Assembly: GCA_002081555.1 (NCBI GenBank)
Contig: MZNV01000308.1
Span: forward strand, 1-28,229
Origin: Protostelium mycophagum
Taxonomy: Eukaryota > Evosea > Variosea > Protosteliida > Protosteliaceae
Length of the DNA: 28,229 nt
Direction: 5' to 3'
A model generated the notes under the pieces. The model did no database searches. It saw only the letters and a list, made by a program, of their open reading frames with translations, and had not been told where the DNA came from. Shown here in pieces: positions 1-10,999 of the stretch (its first letter is position 1; every line of letters starts with the position of its first letter). Made by a program: the position numbers and the translations under genes.

Positions 1-335
1 CAGGGGTGGGTGGGCAGGTGTCTCCCGCAGAAATAAAAGGATGACCATGACTCCTATTATCTTGTAGCTTTGTACAACACGTGAAAAACCAAGACTGGCT
101 TGGTATTCAACCGTGAACATTCTATTTTTGCCTCAGGAAACCAAAAAACTTCCTGAAAAAGCAGGCTTCCAGGCCATATTAGGCTATCAACCATTTAATC
201 ATCTATGCCAACATCGTAAAAACAACGACGCTGTATGTATCATATATTTATTTGTCGGATTGTATCACGGTCTACAATGAGGTACAAATGTCTTTGTATC
301 AGTCCATGCAGACACATCAGAGGTCTATTTATTCT

Positions 336-3300
336 TCACTTTGTGCCGGGGTTCTTAAACCTCCTCAGAGCTCTCTGCCTGCTCTCGTTGTGGTCAACTA
401 TTGGCTGTGGGTACCCCAACTTTTTGAATTCGTCTTTCTTCAGCTTGTGGAAAGGGTCGTGAAGAGCTTTTCCGCTGAGGCTTTTAAGCTCTGGGACCCA
501 CCTCTTTATGTACGATCCGTCAGGATCACTGCGAGGTGCTCAGTTTACAGTGTTGTAGAGAGTGAAGAAGAGATTTGTAAAACACACCTTTTTTCTGACT
601 GGCTGAAGGGGTTGAAGATTCTGAAATAAGGTTGTGGGTCAGTACCTGTAGTTGTGAGTCCCATGGTGATGACGTCATCGCACCTGTACTGGCGGACCAC
701 TGCCATCCTCCATTATTTGACGCAAAGTCTCCGTCCATCAGATGCTCCATGAAGTACGCCTCCCCCACCTATCCCCTTCAGTCTACAACACCTTGCATCT
801 TAAGACTTACGTGCCAGTCGACCATGAGGTCCTTCACCAAGAACATTGCAACTATCATTCTACAACGGTTATGCATGAAACCCGTGGCGTGCATCTGCCT
901 CATAGCGGCATCTACAATGGGATAACCCGTTTTCCCTTCCTTCCAAGCATTCACCTGCGATTTTTCGGCGAAAATTCTCGTGTCAGATTTCGAGTATTTA
1001 TGAATGAAATTTCAACGAAATTTCACCTGGTCTTCTTCGTACTCCCAGACAACTGACTCCATGGCCAAGTTGTAAGCTCTTCCCATGACAACCCTCGGAA
1101 ACGCGGCCAATACGTGTGCGTAGAAATCTCTCCAAGCTACCTGGTATTCTTCTGTACATATTTCCAAATTGTTTAACTTTTTGCAGTATATTTTTCAATG
1201 AAAACGGCCGAATTTCAATTTGGATGTCTGCAAAAAACAACAATAAGATGTATTGCACCACGGTACAAGTTCCTACCACGGTAATTAACGTGTTATAATG
1301 GGATCAAACCCTGCAACCACACAGGAAGAACGCATCCATCTTCTTTATGCAACGAAAACTCCAAAAAACCCGAAATTTCGTCGAAAAATCACCTCGGAGA
1401 TCCAGTTGGAGAATCCGTTCTCCTTCCCACCTCTAGATATGGAGCCTTTGTTCAGAACCTTCGCCTTATTTACCGCTTCTCGTGGAGAAATAACCCCTGC
1501 GGCGAGGTAGGGTGAAAGTCTTGAAGTCCCATCTACATCGGGGCGATTTCTTCCTTCCGGGTATTCTACAACGGCCGCTTTTTCTGGGAAAATTATTTCA
1601 TGATATGAAGAACTACAACGCACTCGAGGATGACTTTGAAGCTTGGAATGGGTTTTCCGCCTTAGAGAGTGTCTTGTTGGTACCAGCAGCTCCTCCATCT
1701 TTGCCATTGTCTTTCTTTCCCTCCAAGAACCTGGCCAGTGCGGCTTGTGCGCTTTCGTAACCGGAAGGCCAGAGTTCCCTCATCTTTTCTGCATCTTTGC
1801 ATTCGAAACCCTTGACCTGTTTTCATCTCAGACAGGCACATGACGTCACGACAAGTCACGGTGACGTCATGAGAATTTTATGACGTCATTCACTAAGATA
1901 TCATTCCTACCTCCATGGGGATTTCCTCTGAAAAGATTTTTCCCAACACTTGATCATCGTGGATCGATTTGTCATTAGGTTCTGGATCCGCGCTCTCCCT
2001 CAGGTATTTGTCGTCACCGTCTACAACAGCGACCCATTTTTTGAACCAATGTCCGTAGACTGAATAAGGTTTGCCCTCGTTGGTGAGTAAGACCCCTGAA
2101 ATTTCGGTGAGATTTCAAGGTGATGGGGTGTACTGACCTGGTTGGACGACGATGCAGTCGTGGATGAATTCCGCGTGAATTTTCGCGGATCTCGCCAAGT
2201 TCACGACTTTGATATCTCTACGTAACTCGTCAATCTACAACGGATCAGTACGAAATATCCAACTATAGAAGGATGACGTCACCTCGTATTCAATGTTGGC
2301 GAAAATACTCTTCGCCCCCCATTCTTGACAGTATTGAATCACCATCTCCGGCACTTTCAGTCTTGGGGTGACTGTACGCACAGCCAGAGGTATATTTAGT
2401 TCCTTCAGGTCACGTGACAGATCGGCGAGGTTACGTAGCATAAAGTCAATACGTCTGGCCCCCCTCCCGTGGCTCTTATAATCACCTGAGGAAATCAACA
2501 ACTGCCTTTATCTTGCATTTTTTGGTACAAACTTTGCCGCAAAGGTCTACCATTTTTGGTCAAAGTCATAGTGACGATCTTGCCGCTTTCGAATGTAGAG
2601 TGAAAAAGAAATATTCGAGAGTATGTAGAGGATTGTAGATGAAACACACCTGGGCTGATCACGTGCAGCGCGATGACGTGTCCTTTGGTCTTACGTGCGA
2701 ATTGACTGGCCTTTTCAAAAGCCCTGCTGTCTTTACACCTACGCTTTTTATCACCAAGATCACCATCTACAACCTGCCTGAAATCTTTGTTGCGGATCCA
2801 CATGATCACATTACCATCAGAGACTTTGATTTTGTCATCTTGCATCAAAGTGTCGAGTTCATGCATCGGTGTGACACTAAAATCTCCTCCTAAAAATTTT
2901 GGTCATCCTCTCTCTGTATTGTACACAAAATCTATTTTTAGAACTTCGAAGGAATGAAAGCTCACCTATAGCGGTTGGGTCGCGTTCTCCCTTCTCAGCT
3001 TTAGAATTATACATTCCTTGCTTGGCTCTGGCTTCAATACCTCACCAACAGTCAATATGTGATCCACGGCAGTCCATGATCCAGAGAACGAGCGGTGTCA
3101 CACACACACAATTGACACAATAGAAGTGAGCCCACTCACCCTGCTTCACATTGGGATGTTCTTCATTTTTGAGCTCCTTCTTTGCAGTCTTCAGACGCTT
3201 CTTGGTTCCTTCTTCCTTCGTCTCATCGTCCAACTGGGGTGCTTTCCTCTCGCTGGCTGATCTCGCCGATTTTTTAGCTCCAACGGCCTCTTCTTTGTGT

Positions 3301-3535
3301 GGATCTTTCTGCTGGGATCAAAAAACGACCAGATTAGACCATCTCTTTGTGAATAGACAGCACATACGGTGGTGAGTGATTCAATGTCTTCCTTCTTTTC
3401 CTTCGTCTTTCTGGCAGTTTTTGTCTTGGGCTCCTCCTTCGAGTCAGATCCCTTCCATTTTCAGTCATCATTCACTGATGATCTCACCTCGTCACTGCTA
3501 TCCGTGGTGGCTTTCGCCTTTCTCTTCTGTGGCAT
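336..3535 (-). CDS. Class I CPD photolyase (fungal-type), 15 exons
   Basis: Light-driven, FAD-dependent repair of cyclobutane pyrimidine dimers. Exons on the minus strand: 3488-3535, 3368-3451, 3140-3308, 2966-3016, 2650-2889, 2283-2485, 2138-2234, 1911-2095, 1624-1816, 1393-1583, 1027-1140, 811-954, 684-768, 588-645, 336-528. A Lys/Glu-rich, probably disordered N-terminus (starting MPQKRK) precedes the alpha/beta antenna domain ([28 protein letters not shown]). The FAD domain shows [42 protein letters not shown] and [20 protein letters not shown]. The protein ends NPGTK. An AATAAA lies just past the stop (328-333). An in-frame upstream start near 3649 is possible; 3535 is chosen because the MPQKRK-type start suits the family. 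A 33-nt intron may interrupt exon 5 after VVD. The 252-nt intron 10 is the longest and least certain. The gene is divergent from the phosphatase. Confidence 0.93.
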
Positions 3536-3861
3536 GTCTGTTGAGTTCGTCCTTCGTGTGTCTGTGCTGTCACGCACTCTGGAAAATTGCGGATCACGTG
3601 TCTGACCGGAGATTTCATCTGTTTGGCGGGATGAAATGAATAATAGCAAAACTTGGCCTCAGACTGGCCCTCTTTGGACGATTTTGGTCCTTATTTGCCA
3701 TCTAGACGTTGTTGGTGTTCCATATCCAGAGGTCAGGCGAGATTCGGATTTATAAAAAGCGGTTGCTCAGATTACAACGCCTATTATTTTTCAGCAGAAA
3801 ACAGCCATCCAGATCGGGACCTCATTTTCAACGACTTATAGGCCCACAAGAGTTGTGGAAA
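3536..3861. promoter_or_regulatory. Divergent promoter region, photolyase / phosphatase
   Basis: A 326-bp gap between the photolyase and phosphatase start codons. It holds TTTGGCGGGA at 3622-3631, about 90 bp upstream of the photolyase ATG. No coding exon could be supported here. The promoter role is inferred from the head-to-head layout. Confidence 0.45.
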
Positions 3862-5607
3862 ATGAGCTCGAAGAACCTGGAGTCAACTTCGACCATGCAA
3901 GTAAAACGACCCGTGCGGACATCAGATTTCTATTGCACGATTGTCTATAAAAAAACTGGATTGAAGGTTTCATGGCCTCAGGAGACCATAACAAAAGAAC
4001 TTCTAAAGAAAATGTTTCGCGCGGATGATCTGCAGGTGATGGATGCAAGTGCGGGAGTGCTTCCATTCACATTTTTGCAGTTAATAGATGAAACTTCATC
4101 ACAACCACTAAATCTTGATGAGAAGCCAACACTCATAAAGGGTGAAACATATTTCGCAACTCCAACAACAGAACAACCCGCAAAACAGGTAGGATCCCAT
4201 CTTACCATCTTATACAGGTTCCTCAAGTGGCTGAAATCAAAGTTTCCTTTTTTATGTATTTCTCTGATTAAATCGATCGAACCTTTGGACGATCACTTAC
4301 GATTAAGTCCATTTCAGCTGCAAAAAAATTTCCGGCTCTCTAAGTTTCTTTAGGTACAAGAAGGAATAGAGGCCCTCATAACAGAGGAACAAAAGTCTCG
4401 AGGAATCTTTAGAATTCGAACTAGTGAAATTTTGGATGGACTGTGGTTGGGAGATATTTCATCATCGAGCCATCATAATCAAATGAAGAAAGAGTCTCTA
4501 TCTCATGTTCTCACATTGGCAGACGGCATCGCCGAAGATCCGAATTATGTGAGTTACAAGATTTATATATTTCCATTTATTCGATCACATTCTAAATATC
4601 ATTCCAGCCGTTGATCAGAGAGGTGATCAGTGTTGAGGATGTCATCTCAGCAGACTTGAGCGTTTACTTCGAGAAATGTAACCGATACATCGCTTCAGCG
4701 AGAGAAGAAGGAGGTGTGCTTGTACATTGGTACGTCTTCATCACTGATCATCCACATCATAATGACGTCTTCACAGCAAAGCTGGAATCTCGAGGAGTCC
4801 AACAAGTGAGTTGTTTGCACCGTTGTAGATTGAAAAATCACCGACCCAATTTTCTGACCCTTCAAGTCGTCATCGCCTACCTCATGAACGAATTAAATCT
4901 CTCGGTTGCGGACGCACTGTTTTTCGTCAAGGCAAACCGCGCCCAAATCTACCCGAATCAGTGAGTTATTTTTAGAATGGGTGTTGTAGATGCGGTGCTT
5001 GGCGCCAGAACGATCTTGGTATTTTGATGTTAAGTCTAGTTGCAAGAAGAGCTGCGAAAGATGTTGGCTCTGCCGCAACAAAATACGAGTGGTGCGAAGA
5101 TTTGTCAAAGACGTCTATTTATAGATCGTATTTGATATACTCGACTGCTTGCTTGAAGATGCCCATGCAACAGTTTTCTTCTCAAACAAACATGATATCG
5201 TGTCTACATCGTTGTAGTTTGATTGATATACATACAGGGGCTTTATAAATCAATTAAATACGTTTGAAGCCCAACTTAAATCACAGGTCAGCCCTCTCAA
5301 TTTTATTCGAAAAACACCCATCGAATTATCATTCAGCACATGCAAATATGAAATTGTGGCGCTTGGCGCCACCCATCAATACAGTACCTTTGCAGTCTAA
5401 ACATGACATTGTCCACCACGAAATGTGGCGATGTTGCTGCATTACGATCATCACAAAAAACAAAGCACAGATGACAAACCTTTTCTGGTCGCAATAAATT
5501 ATGACTTGAAAATACTGAAGAAGATAGAGAGAACCTCCGACTGGAAGAAAACACAAAGTGAGCTCAAGAAACAACTCTGGCAACATAGGGAAAAAAGGCG
5601 CTTGTAA
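3862..5607 (+). CDS. Dual-specificity protein phosphatase with novel N-terminal domain
   Basis: A protein of about 300 aa from exons 3862-4188, 4354-4548, 4608-4729, 4777-4805, 4867-4960, 5238-5286 and 5521-5607; all junctions keep phase. The catalytic domain begins around residue 125 (EILDGLWLGDISSSS). It carries the signature loop VHCKAGISRSPT, with nucleophilic Cys, the P-loop Arg and following Ser, split by a tiny 47-nt intron after the first two bases of the Cys codon. The family motif IYPNQGFINQL follows. The tail is short and basic (EKRRL). Residues 1 to about 109 form a separate region I do not recognise; it may be a small ubiquitin-like fold. The two last introns are unusually long (277 and 234 nt). 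The acceptor of the last exon is the least certain junction. Substrate unknown. Confidence 0.9.
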
Positions 5608-5747
5608 TATTCAATGATAAGAACTCGGACCTCTTCTACTCTAAATATTTATCCTCTTTAGTTTTGAACACGCGTGCTCTCAATACTGATTGTGTATAGA
5701 CAGCATTGAAATTGTCTCCAGGGTGTCATGGCGAGAAATAATTTAAA

Positions 5748-5758
5748 AATGGCGGGAA
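5748..5758 (+). promoter_or_regulatory. GGCGGGAA site upstream of NUP58
   Basis: AAATGGCGGGAA lies about 65 bp before the NUP58 start codon. It resembles an E2F/DP half-site and belongs to a word repeated across the window. Function is inferred from position only. Confidence 0.3.
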
Positions 5759-5822
5759 TATTCGGTTGTAGTGGCTCAAAGTGATCTTCATATGATCTGA
5801 GATCACATCACCAGATCAGAGC

Positions 5823-8460
5823 ATGGCTTTCACTTTTGGAGCGCCAACAAGCGCTGCTCCTGCTTTTGGTGCTACACCATCCCTATTTGGATCGACAACT
5901 ACATTTGGTGCAGCCCCATCAACCACACCAGCTGCACCTCCAGCTCTTTTTGGAAACACGTCTGCTCCTGCATTTGGTTCCACCACTGCAACTTCAACAC
6001 CTGCCTTTGGAGCGCCAGCGACCTCTACTACAACACCTCTATTTGGAGCGTCTACTCCTGCTCCTGCTCTCGGTGCTTCAACTACTACTCCATTATTCGG
6101 TGCAACAACTGCATCGACCACCACTCCCTTGTTTGGCGCCGCACCGGCCGCAGCGTCAACACCCGCTCCATTATTCGGTTCTACTACGACGACCACGCCG
6201 AGTACACCTCTATTTGGTTCATCTACTACTACATTCGGTGCGCAGCCATCCGCTTTTGGAACTTCGACAAGCACATTCGGAGCGGCTGTTGGTGGAAATA
6301 ATGATATCACGTTGGAAAAGAATTTCACAGATCTACCAGAGGCATTCAAAAAACAATTGGGAGAGGTGCAGAAATTGATGGATGATCAGAGGACGAAATG
6401 TGATCAGATCGCGACAAGAACACCAGATGCCTTTGAGCACTTACAGAGAGATACACAAGCTCTGTTAGAGGTACATTATTTATCATCATTGTCTTTCTGA
6501 TCTCCAAGTTCCTCTTGTTGAACAATGGCCATTTATTGATGACCGAAATCTGTGAATTTTTCACGTAAATTTTTTGCCAATAGAAATATTTTCACTGAGC
6601 CGAAATAAGTCAATTTATTTCTGGTTTTTTCCTCTATACAAGATTGCTTTTCTGTTGTCGGCAACGAATAATTAATTTTTGTGGCGAAGAATCCCACAGT
6701 GACGCCCATGACATCTCAGCATGCTCTATAGCTCTCCTTTGATCAAAGACATTTTTGTTGCACCAAAGCCCCAAGAATTTTGGCAAATATCCTCTGCTGC
6801 AGATATCCTCTTGGGATGAATCTACATCCACATTGAATAAAATTAATAATTTACAGACGACCCGCACCTTATCCACCAAAGTGAATGGCAGCGAGGAAAT
6901 CTTCAAAAAATTCAAAAATGATGTCGGAACGCAGGTCCGCTACGCTCAAACTTTTCACAGGCTGTACAGCAGCTTTGTGCACGCGAAGCAATACGAACCC
7001 GCACCCCTTCCCCCCAGGTTCGTGTCACGTCTACATAGTTGTAGATGCCAAAATGAATCCTATGCTGAATTTTCCGAGATATTTCGAGGAAGTTTCCGCG
7101 AGTTTTATGGCGAGGATAAACGAGTACAATTTGATCATAAAGGACTTGGAGGAATATTTCAACCCAGAAAACCGCACCCCCAGCTCAGCTTATGGTGAAC
7201 CTTTCTTTACCTTTGAATCTTTTTAACACAAAAAATGTTTTGTGTTATTCGTTTGGAACAACACGAAGTAATAGGATATCATACATAAAATCTGGCGATT
7301 TTTTTATTGCGGGAATGCTGCAATGATAGAAGACAGAAGCAAAAATACTGCGGCTTCGCCCAGTCCCAAACTTTGTATAAACCGCACCTCTCTCATGCGG
7401 GATAGACGTAATTCAGACGTGTCAATTTGACACTCTTTCTGACACTTTGACAGAGCTGAAGGACATCATGTCGGACCAGTACAATATGCTGTTCAAACTG
7501 AGTGGCATGATTGGTCAGCTCATTGAAATCGAAGAGAATCAGCGATCCGAGTACAAGAAATTGTGCAAGAATTTCACAAATTTGAACTCTGACCCTTTCC
7601 GCCCTGGAAACAATAAGGTGACTTGTCGAGATTTGTTATTATGGTTTTGCGCCACCAGAAACAGAAACAAAGATATCAGAAAATCAAGCGGGAAATATGT
7701 GGATTGTAAACCCATTTTAATTCATCTATTATACATGTTGGATCGTTGTAGATGCAAGTGATACTCCATTTCATCGATGATCTCACAAGCAATGATAAAC
7801 ATTGATCTATGCAGGTATTGATAGAGAAAAACTTTTTGCCTTCTACACCGTATGCATCATCTACAACGAGCACTAATTATGGTACTCCTCCACCTACCCC
7901 CTTGGGCGGAGCCCCTTCCACCCCCTTCGGATCGTCTACAACGACACAACCTCCCTCCACTCCCTTCACTCCCAGCACACCCGCATTTGGTGCCTCTACA
8001 ACTGGTTTCGGGGCAGCGACTCCGGCGTTTGGAGCATCTACAACGCCGGCACCTGCCTTCGGTGCCACCCCCACCTCCTTGTTTGGTGCCCCATCTACAC
8101 CGGCCCCAGCCTTCGGTGCACAACCCGTAAGATATATGACATTATGATGTCATGATGACGTCATCACAGGCTGCCACAACTTTTGGCACGTCAACCCCAG
8201 CTTTTGGTGCGGCCTCTACTCCCGCTTTTGGTGCAGCCTCTACTCCCGCTTTTGGTGCGCCATCTACCCCTGCATTTGGAGCCGCAGCTCCAGCCCCTGC
8301 TTTTGGTGCTTCCCCAGCATTTGGTGCTGCAGCTCCAGCCCCTGCATTCGGCGCGGCACCAAGTGCTTTTGGAAGCCCAGCGGCACCACTATTTGGCTCC
8401 ACACCAGCGCCAGCAGCCGCTGCACCAAATAAGAAGAAGACAGGAAACCGAAGGAAATAA
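5823..8460 (+). CDS. NUP58: Nucleoporin NUP58/p45-like, FG repeats flanking a coiled coil
   Basis: Component of the nuclear pore central channel (NUP62-NUP58-NUP54 complex). Exons 5823-6470, 6857-7017, 7079-7194, 7454-7617, 7815-8126 and 8170-8460 encode about 563 aa, close to the family length. Residues 1-155 are FG/GLFG-like repeats rich in Ala, Thr and Pro (FGAP, LFGS, AFGA). Residues 160-360 are the conserved helical core ([47 protein letters not shown]). Residues 365-563 return to FG repeats and end in a basic tail ([10 protein letters not shown]). FG-core-FG order identifies NUP58 rather than NUP62 or NUP54. Exon 2 joins exon 3 only at 7079, giving LPPRYFEEV; using the GTTGTAG just upstream would break frame. 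The stop TAA lies inside an AATAAA (8456-8461). Confidence 0.92.
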
Positions 8461-8489
8461 AATCATGTCTATACGAGCATTTTATTTAT

Positions 8490-9581
8490 TCAGAGGACTG
8501 TATAGACTTCTATTTCTAAGGTAGTGAAGGTCCGGGTTCCTGTCAAGATGTAGTCTTGGTTGATGGTGCTGACGTAGCTGTTGAATCTTGCACAAGAGCA
8601 AGAGGTATTGTTCGTGTTGGAATTATCGGTGATGAAAAGATCGCTCGTGGGAGTTCACACTTCCGAAACTTGGACCGATGTTTGGACCGCAAAGGAGGGC
8701 TTTCGCAGCACAAGTGAATCCGATTGGAAATTTAGACGGTTTGATGCCGCGAGCATTACTCAAGGTGAAAAGGAATGCTGCAGTGTCGGACAGAAAGCCG
8801 TTTGTAGATACCCATGACACACTGGCGAATCCACCAAAGATATCTCCATTGGTAGACTGGACCACAACCAACGTTTTTCCCTGGAATAATTGAGAGAGAT
8901 ATAGCCTTCCTCTTACCTTGTTGTCACAATGCTGATGAAATTGTGCTGCCGAAAAGCCGTCTTCTGAAGCCTTGTACAGATGACGACCCAGCTTTTTCCC
9001 TTCAAGCCATCCTTCCAAAATGCATGCGTGATCACCGCTGATCAATCGTGGTGCAGTTATTTGATAATAATCCAGCTCATCCTGCAGACGGAATCGATTT
9101 AGACTGGGTGGATACTCTAAATGTCCAGTTCGGAAATAAGACATGACCACAGCGAACAGTGCGGGATCTCTGTCGATGAAGTAGCACCCATTCTCGTCAG
9201 GCTATTCCTGTCAGGTTTATATGGCATGTTGTGTCACCTTCCATTTGTCGCTCCCGAGCATAGCCGTGAAATAGGTGTCTTTGAATCGAAGTAAAGTCTC
9301 TTTGTGAGTGGCAAATCTCTTGCCTCCTACGTCCAGCACGATCTTGCTGTCCGCCAACTCCGCATTCCGCGCCATCAGCTGGTCCAAGTGTTCCAGCCTC
9401 TTCTGTCTCGTCTTAAGCTCGTGTAACCTTGTGTCCATTTCCTTGAATGATTAATTACCCTTCACATTGGTCTGGGTTTTTTTACCTTATGGGCGTCAAG
9501 CCAAGTCCGTGACACCTGCTGCACTGTGTCCTCAAGGAGGACTATATCGTTCTTGTTCTGTTCCACTTCGTTCTTGAGCAT
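8490..9581 (-). CDS. Coiled-coil / KCTD-type BTB / TLDc protein
   Basis: Exons on the minus strand: 9486-9581, 9238-9441, 8917-9201 and 8490-8880. Residues 1-60 form a coiled coil (VEQNKNDIVLLEDTVQQ). A KCTD/Kv-T1 BTB domain follows (IVLDVGGKRFATHKETLL, YFIDRDPALFAVVMSYFRTG). A TLDc domain comes last (LGRHLYKASEDGFSAAQFHQ, NGDIFGGFASVSW, SKFPIGFTCAAK). BTB-TLDc proteins are common in amoebae; roles in oxidative-stress resistance or ubiquitin adaptors are known for relatives but not shown here. The last exon contains an apparent +1 frame problem near 8645-8665: the frame giving GPSFGS runs into an early stop, while DLFITDNSNTNNTSCSC and TFTTLEIEVY continue in another frame. The N-terminus might have an extra upstream exon. 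Confidence 0.82.
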
Positions 9582-9939
9582 GGTGAACCTGAAAATGAAT
9601 GGGTACCGAATGACAAATTCTGTTGTCACTTTGGTCACTCTTCGCTTCTGTACTCGACAAAAGAAGAGGAAAAGCTTCTCGTCTTAAACTCAGGCAAGGT
9701 TGGAGACGTTTTCCAAAATCAAAATCTTTCCTTCCAAGAGATCTGTACATAGCATTACTTCCTATCTGTCTGTAAAGAGGCCCGAAGAAGGACGAGCCAT
9801 CCCAAAATATGATCAGAAACCCGGTCCAGCTCAAAAGTGATGATCTAATTTTGTTTCTCAATACGGAATTGAGAGTGATCATGATTTGATCCAGTGAGCG
9901 AGTAAGAAATGAGTATGAGACATTCTATATACAGAGCGT
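9582..9939. other. Gap between BTB-TLDc gene and small CDI-like gene
   Basis: 358 bp between two minus-strand genes. It should hold the promoter or 5' leader of the BTB-TLDc gene. A reading frame here begins near 9863 with ATG but joins nothing convincing. No repeat or RNA gene seen. Confidence 0.3.
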
Positions 9940-10155
9940 TTATGCAGCCATGCTATTAGGGTTTCGTATCCGTTGTTCTCCATCATACAGGACTCCCTCT
10001 ATTCTATATCTCTGAAGAGATTCTATCCCTCTGTCTTCTATTTCTCTCAGCTTCCTCTTTAGCCACTCATCCCTTCGCATTCTCTCTTCTGTCGTCGTGG
10101 CGAAGAGTTGTCTCGATAGAGGTAACCGTGTCCTTGTTGTCTTCATGGTTTTCAT
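9940..10155 (-). CDS. Small CDK-inhibitor-like (CDI/Kip-type) protein A
   Basis: A 71-aa single-exon frame from the first in-frame ATG. It is basic and rich in Arg. It carries LSRQLFA (an RxLF cyclin-docking motif), a charged helix-like stretch of about 30 residues, and then QRYRIEGVLYDG. The same order, RxLF, helix, QRY-x-I-x-GVL, occurs in the divergent neighbour at 10732-10935. This order and spacing resemble the CDI domain of animal p21/p27, where RxLFGP docks on cyclin and a helix leads to an aromatic segment binding the CDK. The family assignment is my inference; the similarity is short. An upstream 5' exon cannot be excluded. The frame stays open upstream to about 10218 without another ATG. 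Confidence 0.6.
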   Translation of the reverse strand: MKTMKTTRTRLPLSRQLFATTTEERMRRDEWLKRKLREIEDRGIESLQRYRIEGVLYDGEQRIRNPNSMAA

Positions 10156-10731
10156 GATTTTTGATGTTTGTTTCTGGAGTTCAGGAAAATTTGAGCTTCG
10201 TGTCCACTCAGCAATCAATCGTTCTTTGAATGGTCATCCTTGAATTTTGAGTTCCCGGAAGTGGCGGGAATTTCCTACAATCAATTCGTGCAAAATCGAG
10301 AAGCACAGAACCACACTGGACAGCCGTGCTGCTTCACAGAGGGACAATTGAACAAACACAGCAAGGAAGCAAGAACCTCCTTTCCTGGTAAGAATATTTC
10401 AAGATTTAGAGGTCACAGAAATTGAGACCTGGTGACTGAATCTCTCTTGTTTTCGGGTCGCCACGTCTCAGGATTTAAATTTTAGATTTTTGCCGTTGAA
10501 AATTTTGGCGGGAACGTCGTCAAAAATTACATTGTCAGTGTCTTCCTGGGCGGCATTTGGCTGATTTCGGCCAAAAGTTTGAAAGAACGTCGACATATCT
10601 CAATTTTTGCAGAGTCCAATTTATTTCGCAGTAAGCTGAGAAGTAACACGAAGCCTGTGATACAAAGAACATTAGGCACCTCCCTTAGACACAAATACAT
10701 CGATATCCACCCTTCCCTCCCAGATCTTAAG
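10156..10731. promoter_or_regulatory. Shared promoter region of the CDI-like pair
   Basis: 576 bp between the two divergent start codons. It contains GTGGCGGGAA (10261-10270) and TTTTGGCGGGAA (10503-10514), both close to the E2F consensus TTTSGCGS. E2F control of cell-cycle regulators is well known in other eukaryotes; here it is inferred. Open frames in the gap lack convincing start codons. Confidence 0.4.
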
Positions 10732-10935
10732 ATGACTTCAAGCCCAACAGTATCACGACATATTCAAGTCGATCACAGAATGAGGACCGCAAGTCCACGC
10801 TGTAGGAGGAGATTATTCTGCCCTAGACAGAATTCTTCAGAACTACTCAATCAATTGACGAAAGAGAACATCGCACGATCAGAAGAGTTCTTCCAACGTT
10901 ACCAAATCATCGGCGTGCTGACACCACCAAGTTAA
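10732..10935 (+). CDS. Small CDK-inhibitor-like (CDI/Kip-type) protein B
   Basis: A 67-aa frame starting at the first ATG. It carries CRRRLFCPRQNSSELLNQ, very like the RRLFGP docking site of p21 followed by an EL pair. After it come about 27 residues of predicted helix and then FFQRYQIIGVLTPP. In p27 the interval between the LF and the aromatic of the CDK-binding segment is nearly the same. The open frame extends upstream to about 10579 without another ATG, so a spliced 5' exon is possible. An AATAAA sits at 10973-10978. Paralogous with protein A on the opposite strand; likely a duplicated, diverged pair. Confidence 0.62.
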   Translation: MTSSPTVSRHIQVDHRMRTASPRCRRRLFCPRQNSSELLNQLTKENIARSEEFFQRYQIIGVLTPPS

Positions 10936-10999
10936 ATGGACCGACCCAACGTCCGCCATTTCCTGCATCGAAAATAAATGACGAAAAACGATAGAACAT

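Noticed and set aside
1-335. Possible end of another gene at the left edge
   Set aside because: An AATAAA near 32 is the only hint; no exon could be supported.
235-629. Plus-strand frames of 75 and 125 codons
   Set aside because: They are the reverse of photolyase exons 14-15 and the 3' end.
5816-6349. Minus-strand 177-codon Val/Ala-rich frame
   Set aside because: Shadow of the NUP58 FG repeats; low-complexity coding on the opposite strand.
7018-7045. Short NUP58 intron ending at GTTGTAG
   Set aside because: Breaks frame; the acceptor at 7078 restores phase and the LPPRYFEEV sequence.
7195-7453. Possible intronic C/D snoRNA in the NUP58 intron (ATGATAG near 7323, CTGA near 7439)
   Set aside because: Boxes are weak, spacing is long and no terminal stem or guide match is visible.
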